Assembly (NCBI GenBank): GCA_003255065.1
Contig: QAOA01003417.1
Span: 84,549-148,548 of the forward strand
Reading direction: 5' to 3'
DNA from: Cercis canadensis
Taxonomy: Eukaryota > Streptophyta > Magnoliopsida > Fabales > Fabaceae
Length of the DNA stretch: 64,000 nucleotides
This document shows, one piece after another, positions 10,634 through 22,479 of this stretch. The translations under genes and the position numbers were made by a program. The number at the start of each line of letters is the position of its first letter. Position 1 is the first letter of the stretch. The notes under the pieces were generated by a model that was not told the DNA's origin, ran no database searches, and was given only the letters and a program-made list of their open reading frames with translations.

Positions 10634-10850
10634 ATGTTGATGTACGAATCAATCAATAAGATGAATTCATTTTAGATCTCTCAAATTACAGTTTCATTTT
10701 CTCTCTGGTTTTTTGCTTCTGCATAATTGCTTTCTTCAAGTGCTTCATTCTGCAGAATCTTTCATCTGCATAATCGTCTTGTTTCTGCTTCTTGATTCCT
10801 TGAGCTAGTGTTCTAACCTCATCTTGCCAAGATCATCTCAAGCTCTTACA
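10412..10850 (+). mobile_element. Possible solo LTR (Copia-like)
   Basis: The segment begins TGTTGAG and ends CTCTTACA. It contains a pattern typical of plant Copia LTRs: an AT-rich centre with a (TA)n run where a TATA box would sit, then a transcribed-looking stretch rich in ttctgc, ttcttgattcc and cttgccaagatcatctcaag words. No second copy and no 5-bp target duplication is visible (taaca on the left, gcatt on the right), so the boundaries are uncertain. Confidence 0.4.
10596..10631. repeat. (TA)n microsatellite
   Basis: An uninterrupted TA dinucleotide run of 36 bp inside the possible solo LTR. Confidence 0.95.
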
Positions 10851-10852
10851 GC

Positions 10853-11005
10853 ATTACCAGTAAAACATTTTCTAGAAGTTGCAGATTGAGGCCCAAGTTT
10901 ATGACAAATGAAAGTGCCAAAGCCCATCTTACATTGTTCAAATCCAACCAATTGAAAAGATAGATAAATTCTTAAAAATATTGATCATTCGGGAATGGGG
11001 TGTTT
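10853..11005. repeat. Diverged direct duplication, left copy (right copy about 12735-12880)
   Basis: The left copy cattaccagtaaaacatttt through gatagataaattcttaaaaa matches the right copy cattacccgtaaaacaattt through the same gatagataaattcttaaaaa word, with roughly 20% differences by eye. Later parts also match: a gaagactcaaag..tgtttctct word occurs at about 11920 and 13005, each after a (TA)n run. The left copy therefore has extra DNA inserted at about 11010-11840. Confidence 0.7.
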
Positions 11006-11849
11006 CTCTCTCTAAAACTGGATTTGAGACTGGGGTGTTTCTCTAGTAGAATGAAGGTACCCAAAAAGTAATTTCTATTATGACACTCTATAGCTACTGC
11101 AAATTGGAAAATAAAACGTGTGGTGTTGGTGGTTGTTCTGTGCGTGTGAGTACTGAGAGACAGAAAAAAGAAAATAAAAAAAAAATGGAAGAATATGTGT
11201 GTTCTAGTAGAAATAATGAAGATTAGTGAGTAGAAAATATACCTCTTTGAGGCCTCTTCTCCTTTTTCTTCAAAGATTTTCCTTGTTTTTCCAAAATTAC
11301 TCCAATATATTTTTTATATTTTTCTCAATGCGTAGAGATAAGTTTTGTGTTGTCTATCAATAGTGTTTTTCCGTTCTGCTTGGAACCTACTTATAGGCAA
11401 AGAGTGATGGCCAATTATTGTAGCTGAACATTTTTGGATAAATTGAAAATTTTGAATTTTCTTTGCTACTTTTTTGGCAATATTGAGGTGAGGCAGCCAT
11501 TGTTGCAGGGTAGTGGGACGTGCTTTTGTAGTGGGGTGGTGCTGTTGTTGCTGTGCTACGGAAGGCAGCAAAGCTTTTGCTTTGTTTTGATTTTTTTATT
11601 TTAATTTTGTTTTTATGTGTGAATTGCAACTAAAAATTTTAGATACTTACACTTGATTAGAATTGACCAAGCTCTCTAGGACAAATGGGCCAATATAAGT
11701 GGACCTAACTAGCCCAAGAAAGAATGAAAAAGCCCAACCAAACTAGATAAATGAAAAAAAAAGTTAAATCAATTAAAACAAAAATGATTGATACAAAAAA
11801 TAGAGTTTAATCAAATTAAAGTTGACCCAAACAAAATTGGATATCAACA

Positions 11850-11909
<60 letters not shown>

Positions 11910-12229
11910 CTCGACAATCTACATGAAGACTCAAAGTCACTGTTTCTCTATTAGCCTTGGAAATTTTGGAGTTAGATTAATCTATTTGCCTCTATAAAAA
12001 AAAAAAAAAAAAAAAAACAGGTTTTGAATTGCTTAATTAAACATAATTTTCATTAAAATCAATAACAAAAGAGATTCCAAATGTTTGAACATGTAAGGTA
12101 GAGCATAATGTAACCTTTAGAGACCCCTTCCTATCTCTCAACTCCCAAGTCTTAAATAAAATTCTATACGTCCCAATTAAACAAAATGAAAGACAATATA
12201 TTTTCATACCACACATCATGTTTTCAAAA
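11006..12229. other. Low-complexity spacer with (TA)n and poly-A
   Basis: Contains a (TA)n run at 11853-11905 and a poly-A run at about 11998-12017. Short open frames on the minus strand at 11314-11629 are glutamine- and histidine-containing low-complexity stretches without a recognisable domain. Nothing else is supported. Confidence 0.45.
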
Positions 12230-12590
12230 TCAAAGCAGTTGGAAGTTTACTGGCAGATAATCAAGTTGATCAACTACACAAATCTTTTTCTTGGGCTTCA
12301 GCTCAACAGAAAGATTAGCCGAAGCTCTTTGCAGAGATAGCAGATGTGTTGCCTCTTTCACTTTGCAGCTATAGAATATAGTAATCCTTTGCATCATTGT
12401 AGCTGTTGTTATAGGTTCCCCAATAAATCCCACTTTTGTTCTTTGCCTTCAAAAGCACTAACAGGCACATACTTCAGTTTGTTAATGATGCAGTTGGACA
12501 TTCCCCTTATCTCCCAAAACTTAAGACTTGGGATATGGCAGAACACAGTCATCAGAGCTACAACTCTTTACCTTTGATGGTTTGCTAACC
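12230..12590 (-). other. Possible exon remnants of an unidentified plant gene
   Basis: On the minus strand, three frames in succession carry ordinary non-repetitive amino-acid composition: a SKPSKVKSCSSDDC-like stretch, then KFWEIRGMSNCIINKLKYV, then FYSCKVKEATHLLSLQRAS and KPKKKICVVDQLDYL. The pattern suggests a frameshifted or spliced host gene remnant. I do not recognise the family, and I see no convincing start or splice set. Confidence 0.3.
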
Positions 12591-12734
12591 TGAGAACAGA
12601 ATTATATAGCAGTTATCATATTTTATATAAGAAACTTTTATCCATGAATTTATAATTCCACACATGAATGAAAATATATAAGAAACACAACCAAAATGTA
12701 AAAGCAAAAATTTAGGGTAAATAATGTAAGTGTC

Positions 12735-12889
12735 ATTACCCGTAAAACAATTTCCAGAAGTTGCAAATTGAGACGCAAGATTATGACAAATTAAAGTGCA
12801 AAACACATTTTACGTTGCTCAAACCAACCAATTGATCAAGATAGATAAATTCTTAAAAATGTTGCTCGTTTGGGATTCGTGAAGTAAGA

Positions 12890-12942
<53 letters not shown>

Positions 12943-13040
12943 GGCAATTATCAGTGTTTAGTAGGTAGTCAAGCTTTGCAAACATATAATATCGATAATT
13001 TGAGTGAAGACTCAAAGCCATTGTTTCTCTAAAAAAAAAT
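12735..13040. repeat. Diverged direct duplication, right copy, with (TA)n
   Basis: Partner of the block at 10853-11005 and of the short match near 11920. It includes a (TA)n run at 12892-12937. It ends with the gaagactcaaagccattgtt word shared with the left copy. Confidence 0.65.
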
Positions 13041-13441
13041 TATTTTATCTTATCATTGAGTAATGCTATCCATAAAAATAAATAAATAAATCAGCCTTCA
13101 TAATTTAAGATGGTTGTTGGATGAAACAAAGTGATAGGAACCATGTATATATCTAATAATGATTAATTATTAGTCCACATTATCAATATAGCAATTATAG
13201 CAACAAAATCTGACTACCAACATTTTCCATTATCATACTCTAGAAAAACCACGTATCCCTTTACAAGAACTATTATGATAAGATTTTGCTAATTGAATCC
13301 GGTGGACCCCATTAAACAAAAAACATTTGATCCCTACACAAATTTCCATCTAGTTCAGTTGCAAGTCCAGCCTCAAGAGGGTGGACCTGCCCTTGGTATT
13401 ATGTGTCGAAAGGAAAGTTGTTGTGTACTTGAAACCTACAT

Positions 13442-14020
13442 GTGGCAGCTGCTACGTGTAAGCTACACCATCTTGCACCGTGGCCTCTGCTTCTTTCTGC
13501 ATCTGGTCACTCCCTTGAGGAGAGATTTTCCGAGTTCTATGAGAAATGGGTTTTGAAGCTGCAACAGATTCACAATGAGCTTCTTCAAGTAACCAGAAAC
13601 AGAAACGAGGTAGTGATGAATGACTCAGAGCTTCTAGCTTTGGTGTCAAAAGTCACTTCCCATATCTCGGAATTCTACACCAGTAAATGGGCTGAAGCTC
13701 ATGTTAATTGTCTCCCTTTCGTCTATCCCGTGTGGCTGACTCCTTTCGAGAAATCATACCTCTGGGTCTCCGGATTCAAGCCTTGTGCCATGGTGTTCCG
13801 GCTAATGGATTCAATGAGGACCCCACGAGCGCCGGTGGAGGGGTTCGCCCCACCGCCTTTCCTCGTGACCATGGCGCAAGTGATGAAGATTGAGGAGATG
13901 AGAATAAGGAACTGGATGGAGGAGGATAAGCCGATACCATTAGTATTTTCTAATGCAAAATGTAATATAATGTTATTGACTTGTGCAAAAAGTATATCCA
14001 CAAGTTGTTACAAACTATGA
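13442..14020 (+). pseudogene. DOG1-like (seed dormancy / TGA-associated domain) gene, 3'-truncated
   Basis: After an N-terminal extension of about 23 residues the protein reads EERFSEFYEKWVLKLQQI, then DSELLALVSKVTSHISEFYT, KWAEAHVNCLPFVYPVWLTP and FEKSYLWVSGFKPCAMVFRL. These are the hallmark blocks of the DOG1 domain shared by DELAY OF GERMINATION 1-like proteins and TGA factors. A later block VMKIEEMRIRNWMEEDK corresponds to the helix that follows. After about residue 163 similarity stops and a non-family tail runs to the stop at 14018-14020. Relatives are usually 200-280 residues and continue with further helices, so this copy is cut short. The ATG at 13442 is the first in-frame one before the domain. 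No intron is needed across the conserved part. Confidence 0.75.
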
Positions 14021-16869
14021 TTCTTTACTCTATTGGAATCATAGAACAAAACGCTAGCTAGTTTATAATCTTATATGAATTTATCATACTAGAAAATATT
14101 CAACTACTGCAATCATAGACAACTTACTATTTATTTAATCAAAGATCATTATGTAACACAAATTCTACTAGAACTACCTCGGTTAATTGGCATAAAAGTA
14201 ACTTCAACTTGTCATTTTGATAGTAATGTTTGAATCCATCTATTAAGGTTACATACACGCATTATATAAGACTAAATTTATTATGCATTTACAAAAGATA
14301 CCCTATATCTTGTCCATTCACATTATTTTTTCATTATGTAATCAAGTGATGTTGTCATATGTGCATTTTTGCTTAACAAAATCACCTGCAGACATGTCCT
14401 AAAATTTAATTTGATCCCCAAAATCGTATGATTTAAACATTTAAATTGTTAATCTTCTAANTCAAGAGTATAGGATTTCTGATTTTTCTCAATCGTTGAT
14501 CTAATTGTTAGGGTTACAAGTAATATATAATGTATGCATAAGATTTAAATGTTTTTTAAAATGACTTAATTGTGTGTTAATACATAAATATTTTCTTGTC
14601 TTATACTTCTTAATTTCTCTATACAAATTCATTTTTTCAATCCTATTTGTAATCTTTTCTTAGAAGAAAAATTGAAGAAAAAAGAAACTACACGCAAGGA
14701 ATCCATATTGAAATCTTGTGAAGACATCAATTCATTTCTCCACACTTGTGTATACAGCTTCTGCACAATAAATTTATTTATTTGATATTCTATGACCACA
14801 TTTAATTTGCAGTCCAAACAGCATACAAAATTAATACCTATAAGGATATTCCCAAAAATAGACGGTCTTGCACTAAACGTTTACAAAAAAAAAAAAAAAA
14901 CACAGTTTTTGAATCGAATTGATGGATTTCATTTCATTTCTTATATTTATCCTTTGCGGAGATTTAGATACTTAGTTTTTGAAAAAGCTTAAATGGAGAT
15001 AAGCTTTCAAGTATGCTATTAATTGGTCTGCTAAACCGGACATTGACATGGAAAGTGAAAGGTGATGTGCCAATAAAAAAAAAAGCTCTACTGTGCATAT
15101 GTAATACAAAAGAAACCCTATATCTTGTCCATTCACATTATTTTTTCATTATGTAATCAAGTGATGTTGTCATATGTGCATTTTTGCTTAACAAAATCAC
15201 CTGCAGACATGTCCTAAAATTTAATTTGATCCCCAAAATCGTATGATTTAAACATTTAAATTGTTAATCTTCTAAAAGATGGAAATTCCGATTGAAAACT
15301 ATAATTTTTTTTTTTTTTTTTTTTTATCATTTTGCACTCAACGACTTAACAACATAGAAAAGTCAACAACTATAAGGACATTCTGGATAACAGACACTCA
15401 AACTTTCTGAAAAAATACAGATTTTCGAGATCCAATTACAGGTTTCATTTAATCTATTAGATGTATCTACGCTTAAACGGAGATGAACTTTCAAGTATGT
15501 AATTGATAAGCTGGACTGAACAATGACATGAAAAGATCCTAGGTGGGAAATGGGATTTCTACCCAACATCAACTAGACTATCCACTAATTCACATTCTTT
15601 GCTCAGATCTTGTATCACTATCTTCTACTTTATAAGAAAAAAAAAATATCTACCTGGGTTTGATTTTGGTGTAATCCATAAAAAGGGAAGTTTCTTAATT
15701 AATACATGGTTATGACTTAAAAGAAAACAATTACCTTACAGCTTCTTCTACAGGAAGAAAATAGATGAGGGCACATAGAACTTGATCTATTCTGATTGAA
15801 CAAATCTGGACTTTTTTGTGTCAATATCTGTTTCTTCTTCTTCATCTTCATTGAGAGCATCCGCCGCTTCCCTTTACTATTGTAGAGAAAGTTGTCGAGG
15901 AGAGGTATTGTGGCTTCACAAATTGAATCTAGAAAAATCTTATTTATAGGGTTATGATATCTCATTAGGTTATATGCCTAGACAATCCTACCGCCCATTG
16001 TGCGGCCCAATCTACTAACCATTAAATATTAGATATAAAATGAATATAGAGGTAATTTGAGCCCAAATAGATGCTTAAAAATGGTTTTATCTAAACTACC
16101 CGAAACAACCACAGGCTAAATAGAGAGGATTGAGCCCAATTGATGGGTGTAATAGAAATATATAAATCTAATATAGCATCTTTAGTTGCATTCTTGAATA
16201 TTATGCATAATGGGCACTGGTATGTAGACAAGGAATATGCCCAAACAAACCGGTTTTGTCTTTATTCTGTATATATATTAAATCAAATAGATATATATAC
16301 ATATATGATATTATATAACTTAAAAAAAAGAAGAATGAAATAAAAGAGGAAAGAATAGTCGAGAAGTGTTGAGAAAAACACAGAAAGAGAGAGAGAGGCG
16401 GTAAGCGGAGGAGAGGAAGAGAGAGAGGGGGTATCGGGCATAGCTTCTTCTACACCGCATAAGCCACTTCCTCCATTAAAATTTTACTGTTAATTTCTAC
16501 ATTTATTGACTCTCATCTGAATTAAAACTTTTGGGGTTTGTACATGTATTGACTGTTAAAGTACTAATCTTTCTAGCTCTGTTCTATATAAAGCAATTTT
16601 AAGCATCCGATTAAACATGCAAAGCTGTTGATACAATCAAGCTGGGAAAAAGAAAAGTTCCACTAATATTAAAACTCTTATATAGAGGACATTTGTAAGA
16701 TTGCCCATAGTTCTCGAATGACATGGCACAAAAATTACAAATTTCAATAATAGTAAAGTTAAGGCTAAAGAGTGCAGAACCAAGTTTAGATGATAGTTCA
16801 ATTTTGAGCAAAACTTGTTACCTTCCTATGATTCCATTCATAATATGATTGATCATGCACAGTTCTCAT
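14021..16869. other. AT-rich spacer with direct duplication and poly-A/T runs
   Basis: No gene is recognised. The 160 bp at 14301-14460 recur almost identically at 15116-15275, and a single N sits immediately after the first copy (14461). A second, diverged pair (about 14890-15055 and 15405-15540) shares words such as tttcaagtatg and ggagat.aacttt. A purine-rich GA tract lies at about 16380-16432. A short minus-strand open frame at 15717-15965 is lysine- and serine-rich and unplaced. Confidence 0.45.
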
Positions 16870-18649
16870 GGCAAGGCCTTTGTCGGTGTTCGGTTTCCCC
16901 CTTTTCTTAGCTTTTTATGAAGTGGGTATTGGTTATTGGTTATTTTCCCTCTATACTGTGATTACTGGGTTTTAGATAACTTTGTATGGATAATTTGTTG
17001 GTTGACTTCCAATTTGGTGCTTTAACTTGAGAATTGGGTATATTTAGGACATGGGATATGTACCTCATTACATATTTCACTATCAATTTTCTGGTAATGC
17101 CACTTACCTTATTATAAAGTAGGTATGTTTATTCTGTGGACTTCATTAAATCAATTTTTAAAGGATTAGTTGTTGTGCATGGGTTAGTTTCTTGCTTGTG
17201 ATTATCTATTGTGAAACTCTTAGCAATTTTGTGAAGCAAGAAATAGAAAGGATTGGGGAATGTTTACTTGAATTTAAGGGTATTAGTCAACTAATTAAGT
17301 TCTCGTAAACTCTAAGGTTAATTAAATAAGTAGTAAACAAAAGAAGAAGAATTTCAATTGATACCCAACTTTTATTCTGAAAAGTTCATGGGAATTAATC
17401 ATATGATTATATGATAAACTATGAAATAAAGAATTTCTTCAAGACACAAAGTCATACCAAGAGAAGGGGAGTGAGTGTTGCAAAATTCCAGGTAGCTAGT
17501 CCTTCCTTAAACCCTGTTTATTTTGTCAGTGTAGGTTTTGTGTAATCACTATGTGTGATGCTTGCCACTATAATGAATGCTATGAGATGACTAAAGAATT
17601 ATAGCTTGTTCCTTAATGTGATGGTCATCAGGGTAAGTTGAAGCTGCCCCATAGTTTGAGAAGCTAAGCCAACAGGGCAAGTTGAAGCTACCTCATAGTT
17701 TGAAGAACGCTAAGTTATGAGGAAGAGGGGGTAAGTTGATGTTGCCCCAGGGGTACGTTATTGTAGTCCCAAAGTGAAATGAATAAGAATGTTAAGACTG
17801 ACTTTTCAACATGTGGTGTGCTCATTTTTTTTTTTTTACTACGTGGTCATGTTTGGTTTTTCTTGGATTATCCTTACATGGTTTAAGGACTGAAATGGAT
17901 GTAAAGCATGTATGTTACCCTAGTAGCTACTGAGATTATATATCTCACCTATGTTATTTGTAAATGTTTTACTCATTCCAAGTGCAGAATCTAGTAATAT
18001 GCAGCAGAGTACACAGAGCTAAGCGAAACAAGATATCTACGTAGCTTTTGTTGTAGTTTTGACATGATGTAAAGCTAGGTAGAAATTCATATTTTGAGAT
18101 GTGAATGTGGATAGAGATATATGGTGTAGATAATGATATGAATATCATTCTTTTGGGACGTGTATATAGAGGGTTATGTTAATCCTCTATGTATAATCAC
18201 ATGTTGGATGTACATAAGATTGTTTTGTCAAGTTGTATGATTTTCTTTGGTAGTAGTACTTCTCACACAAATCCATTATGTGGTAAAGGATATAGTTTAA
18301 TTGTTTTAATGTCTAAGACTTATTTAATTACTTAGAAATCTTCATGGAGCTATTAAGAAGTTATTTAAAAGGGGAGGTTTGACATTTTTGGTTGCACTAA
18401 AATGATAGGCCAACCAAATTTAGAATTTTATTTTTTGCAAGGTTTAAAATTTCATTTTTGTGTATCGTTTCAGCCACTTAAGGAATGAAAATATTTTGGA
18501 AATTTTTTGAAAATGAAAGATTTTTGAAGAAAATTTTCAAATATTTGTGAGTAATATTTTTTTTTTTAATTTTATAGGATTTCTAACATATAATAATAAT
18601 TTTTTTTAATTACATAGGATAATGTTGAATAACTAAATTTTTAATAGGC
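16870..18649. other. Unassigned LTR-like non-coding DNA
   Basis: Three imperfect copies of a ggtaagttgaagctgcccca-type word at about 17633, 17677 and 17730 form a short tandem repeat. 17880-18300 has the composition of a plant gypsy LTR (tactgagattatatatctca, then a gtgcagaatc word, later ttttgagatgtgaatgt). No ends or partner LTR are seen, so the assignment is tentative. Confidence 0.3.
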
Positions 18650-18924
18650 CCATAGTTTAATTTTAGGCCAAGTCTATCGTGCGTGTTACTCATAATGTGT
18701 ACCTATGGATAGTATAACACACCAGTAGTTATCCAACTTGTATACCAATGGAGCTCAGTGAATAAAATGGCTTAACCGAATATAATNCCATGGTTTAATT
18801 TTAGGCCAAGTCTATCGTGCGTGTTACTCATAATGTGTACCTATGGATAGTATAACACACCAGTAGTTATCCAACTTGTATACCAATGGAGCTCAGTGAA
18901 TAAAATGGCTTAACCGAATATAAT
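18650..18924. repeat. 137-bp direct duplication separated by a single N
   Basis: 18650-18786 and 18788-18924 are nearly identical, differing by an a/g near the start, and the N at 18787 lies exactly between them. The arrangement fits unmerged overlapping contig ends better than a natural tandem duplication. Confidence 0.9.
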
Positions 18925-19836
18925 AGGTGTGAATAATTTGTGTTTCTTTTTTCATCTATTGATAAGTTGTGACTGAATTGAGTGATGAGAATCAAGACAA
19001 GGAACTCTAAGTGACCCTTTGCACATTCATGGAGATCCGATCACCCGAGCTCGAGCCAAGAGGATACAAGAGAGCTTGAATGACTTCATAGCGGAGGTTC
19101 GGACCCAAAGCATAAGCCAAGAAGCAATGAATGAAGAATGGATGACGGTGTGCTTAAGTGAGGCATTAGAAGGCTCATTTGGCGAAGGAAGATAGCATTC
19201 AGGCACCCCAGCGCCCTCCACCAGCACCTAAGTGACATAACCTAAGCGCCCTAACGCCCAAACAGAGGCGCCTCAGTGCCCTCACAAGCAGAGGTGCAGT
19301 GCCCTAGCGCCTGGAACATTTTCCCTTATGCGCGTTTTTGTTCTTCTTGTCTAAATGGACTCCAAGCTTAGGTTATTTTAGGCTCATTTTAGTGTTGTTA
19401 AACCTATGTTATTTTTCCTTTTTAGTATTGGGTTTGTATTAGGAGTTTGGGTATTTTCTTTAGGGCTAGGGTCATTTACCTAATTAGGTTAATTAGGTTT
19501 TTGCTTTGTTTTAAAGGGAGACCATTCCCCTTGTAATGTTTAGAATTGGATTATTCATAATTTGGAATGGAAAGGTTTCTTTCTTCGTTCTTTTGAAGAA
19601 CTCTTAGAACTTATCAAAAACCCTAGGTTCTTGTGGCATTCTTCCCGGCTTATTGCTCTCCCCCTCATCCTAGTCTAGAGTGTGACATCTATTTTCTATA
19701 CCTTTGGTTCTCACCTCCATAGGTGATGTGTCAAGGTCCCTTTTAATTTGTGTTTTCTAAATCTTCAAACTTGATTGGATGATCTTTGAGCATTTGAATC
19801 TCTACCCATCATGTAACATCCTAGAGGTTCGCATCA
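18925..19836 (+). repeat. 5' LTR of chromovirus-like element D (left end approximate)
   Basis: The right end is fixed by the primer site two bases downstream (LTR ends ...gcatca). Within it, 19035-19150 encodes DPITRARAKRIQESLNDFI, a peptide found at the C terminus of pol in some Ty3/gypsy elements whose pol frame runs into the 3' LTR, which explains coding sequence inside a 5' LTR. A GC-rich stretch of repeated gcgccc words (19215-19310) follows. The left boundary is not visible, and no 3' LTR occurs in this window. Confidence 0.5.
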
Positions 19837-19838
19837 TT

Positions 19839-19856
19839 TGGTATTAGAGCTCGTGA
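19839..19856 (+). promoter_or_regulatory. Primer binding site of element D (tRNA-iMet type)
   Basis: TGGTATTAGAGC at 19839-19850 matches the tRNA-iMet primer site of chromoviruses (TGGTATCAGAGC) with one change. It lies two bases after the LTR end, as expected. Confidence 0.75.
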
Positions 19857-20749
19857 TTCTAATCGAGATTCGATTATCTATTTTTCAGTCTCTGAATTTT
19901 TTTTGTCCTCCATATTTATTTGCTATTCTAGTTTTGTTCTTCATTTTTCTTGCTTTTGATTTACTGGAAAAATTTTCTAGGTTATCTTTTCTATTATTTC
20001 CCTTTGTATCCCTAGTAACTACCTATAAGGTGCTGTTTGGGTGTGTTCCAATTCCAATTTTGTGGTTTTCCATGTTAGATGCAATTTTTGTGTTGTTGAA
20101 CTCTTTAGTTTATCATTTGAACTTGTAAGAAGCATGATTAAAAAAATAGTTTTTAAAAAAAAATTATGGGCAAAGTATGAACATTCAAAGTGTTCTTAAG
20201 AAAAAAATAGAAATTCGTATAAAAAAAATTTTGGAATAGATGAAAAAGAGTGAAATTAAGTGCCCTTTTAGTTGTTTGATGCTTCATAAGATAGCTTTGA
20301 GTTGAGATTGCTACTAATTATTCAATTTGTGCTTGGAATTTGTTGGATTAGCTTGGAAATTAAGAAATTCTGTTGAAGTTCCTTTTCAATTCCTTTTTAT
20401 TCTTGTCCTTGAATTCGTTTTCCTTGCTATTGTTTTGTTTTGTGCTTGTTTTAGTCCCATCCATTCCTTGAGTTCCTTAGTGCTTTCTGCCATATTTTCC
20501 ACTCTTGTGGTGAGTGATTTACTTTGAAGATTGTCACAAAAGGCTATGCTTTTAGTCTGTCTATTAGTTCAATAAAGAACTAAAGAAAGAGAATTAAGAG
20601 TGAAAAAAAGGCAAGAGTGTGAGATCATTAGAGGTTAAGAGCCACTAGTGAGTCAAACATGAGTGTGAGTGACATTCTTGAAGAGCAAACATGTGAGGGA
20701 GTGGTGAGGTTATCTTGCTAACATTTTCTTTTTTTAGGATTTAAACACC
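19857..20749 (+). other. Leader (5' untranslated) region of element D
   Basis: AT-rich non-coding sequence between the primer site and the gag ATG. Apparent open frames rich in Phe, Leu and Val are low-complexity. Nothing else is seen. Confidence 0.5.
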
Positions 20750-22479
20750 ATGGATCAAGAAAGTGAAACGGGAAACCAAACTTTTACATTTCATGCCATG
20801 CAGCAACAGTTTGACAGAATAAAGATGAGATTTGATGAGTTGCATGATAGAATGGGTAGATACGAAGATAATTTACAAAGGAGGCAGCTACCTATAGTTC
20901 CCGAAGCAAGGAGGAAGAATATGAGGGTTGTTGAGGAGAATGAAGAAGGAAGTGGGCATAGCGATGCCAAAGTCCAAGTCAACTTTGCTAGACACAATAG
21001 AGAAGGGATAAGAGTAAGACATGTTCATGTTGACCATGACTTGAGTGACTAGAGGTACTCCGAAGACCAATACTAGTATGCTATACATAACTCAAGAGAA
21101 AGGAGAGAAAGATATGTAGATCATAACTTAAGGAGCATTAAAATGAAAATTCCTTCTTTTCATGGTAAAAATTATCCGGAAGCTTACTTGGAGTAGGACA
21201 AAAAAGGTGGAGTTGGTGTTTGAGTGCCATAACTACTCCAAGGAGAAGAAGATTAAGATGGCGGCTGTTAAGTTCACCAACTATGCCATCATATGGTGGG
21301 ATCAACTAGTCCTAAACCGGTGGTAGAATCATGAGCAACCTATTGAGTCATAGGTGGAAATGAAGGCCATTATAAGGAAAAGATTTATTCTTAGACATTA
21401 CTATCGTGACTTGTACCAAAGGTTGCAAAACCTTACACAAGGTTCCAAGAGTGTGGAAGACTATTATAAGGAGATGGAGGTAGCCATGATTAGAGTGAAT
21501 GTTGAGAAAGATAGAGAGGCTACTATGACTAGATTTCTGCATGGTTTAAATAAGGATATTGCCCATGTGGTTGAGCTGAAACATTATGTTGAGTTAGAAG
21601 ACATGATACACATGACCATGAAGGTGAAGAAACAATTGAAAAGGAAGGGTTCCTCAAGGTATAGTTCGGGCTCCACAAGGTACAATTCAGGTTCACCTTT
21701 TCCATGGAAATCGAATTGGAACAAGGAAGACAATGATGCTTTTAAGCTTAGAGCCGAGACATCCAAGGCTCCAAGAGAGGGAGGCAACCAAACCAAAAGT
21801 AAACTGAATTCCTAACCTTCTGGAAGTAGGGATATTAAATGCTTTAAATGCTTGGGAAAGGGACATATAGCCTCACAATGTCCAAAGAAGAGAGTAATGA
21901 TCTTAAAAGATAATAGAGATATTGAGACCGAGGTCGAGTCAAGTGATAAGTCTATGCCATCTTTAGAGGATGCTAATGATGGTAAGGAGTATGCTATTGA
22001 TGGTGAGCTACTTGTTGTTAGGAGAGTTCTTAATGCACATGTGAAAGAGCATGATTGCGCTCAATAAAAGAATATTTTTCATACTAGATGTCATGTTAAT
22101 GGAAAAATGTGCAGCATGATTATAGATGGAGGGAGTTGTGTGAATGTGGCTATTACTACTCTTATGGAAAGCTGAGTTTGCCAACCTTGAAACACCCTGA
22201 GCCATATAAACTACAATGGCTTAATGAGAGTTAAGACATCAAGGTAAACAAATAAATTTTGGTGTCTTTTGCCATAGGGAGATATAAGGATGAAGCGATG
22301 TGTGTTGTTGTGCCAATGCAAGCGGGTCATGTGTTGCTTGGTCGGCCTTAGCAATATGACCAAAAGGTGCCACACAATGGCTACACAAACCGTTACTCCT
22401 TTGTGCTAACAAGTAGCCAATTACCCTAACCCCTATGACACCAACACAAGTTTTTAAAGACCAATTGAGGATGAAGAGA
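20750..22479 (+). pseudogene. Gag-protease polyprotein of chromovirus-like element D, frame-broken
   Basis: From an ATG at 20750 (MDQESETGNQTF) the gag reads through a charged region. It hits a stop at 21050, changes frame, and continues with the gag core: SIKMKIPSFHGKNYPEAYLE, then YYRDLYQRLQNLTQGSKSVE and MTRFLHGLNKDIAHVVELKH (21354-21815). After a stop at 21813, a perfect CX2CX4HX4C zinc knuckle follows at 21840 (CFKCLGKGHIASQC). The protease active-site motif MIIDGGSCVNVA starts at about 22116, and GHVLLGRP-like sequence at about 22327. The last family motif, MTPTQVFKDQLRMKR (about 22434-22478), sits in the linker ahead of RT and runs in frame straight into the first unit of the 40-bp array. 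RT, RNase H and integrase of this element are absent from the window. Confidence 0.75.

Noticed and set aside
12230..12590. Assignment of the minus-strand exon-like segment to a known family
   Set aside because: No motif could be matched with confidence; left as unidentified.
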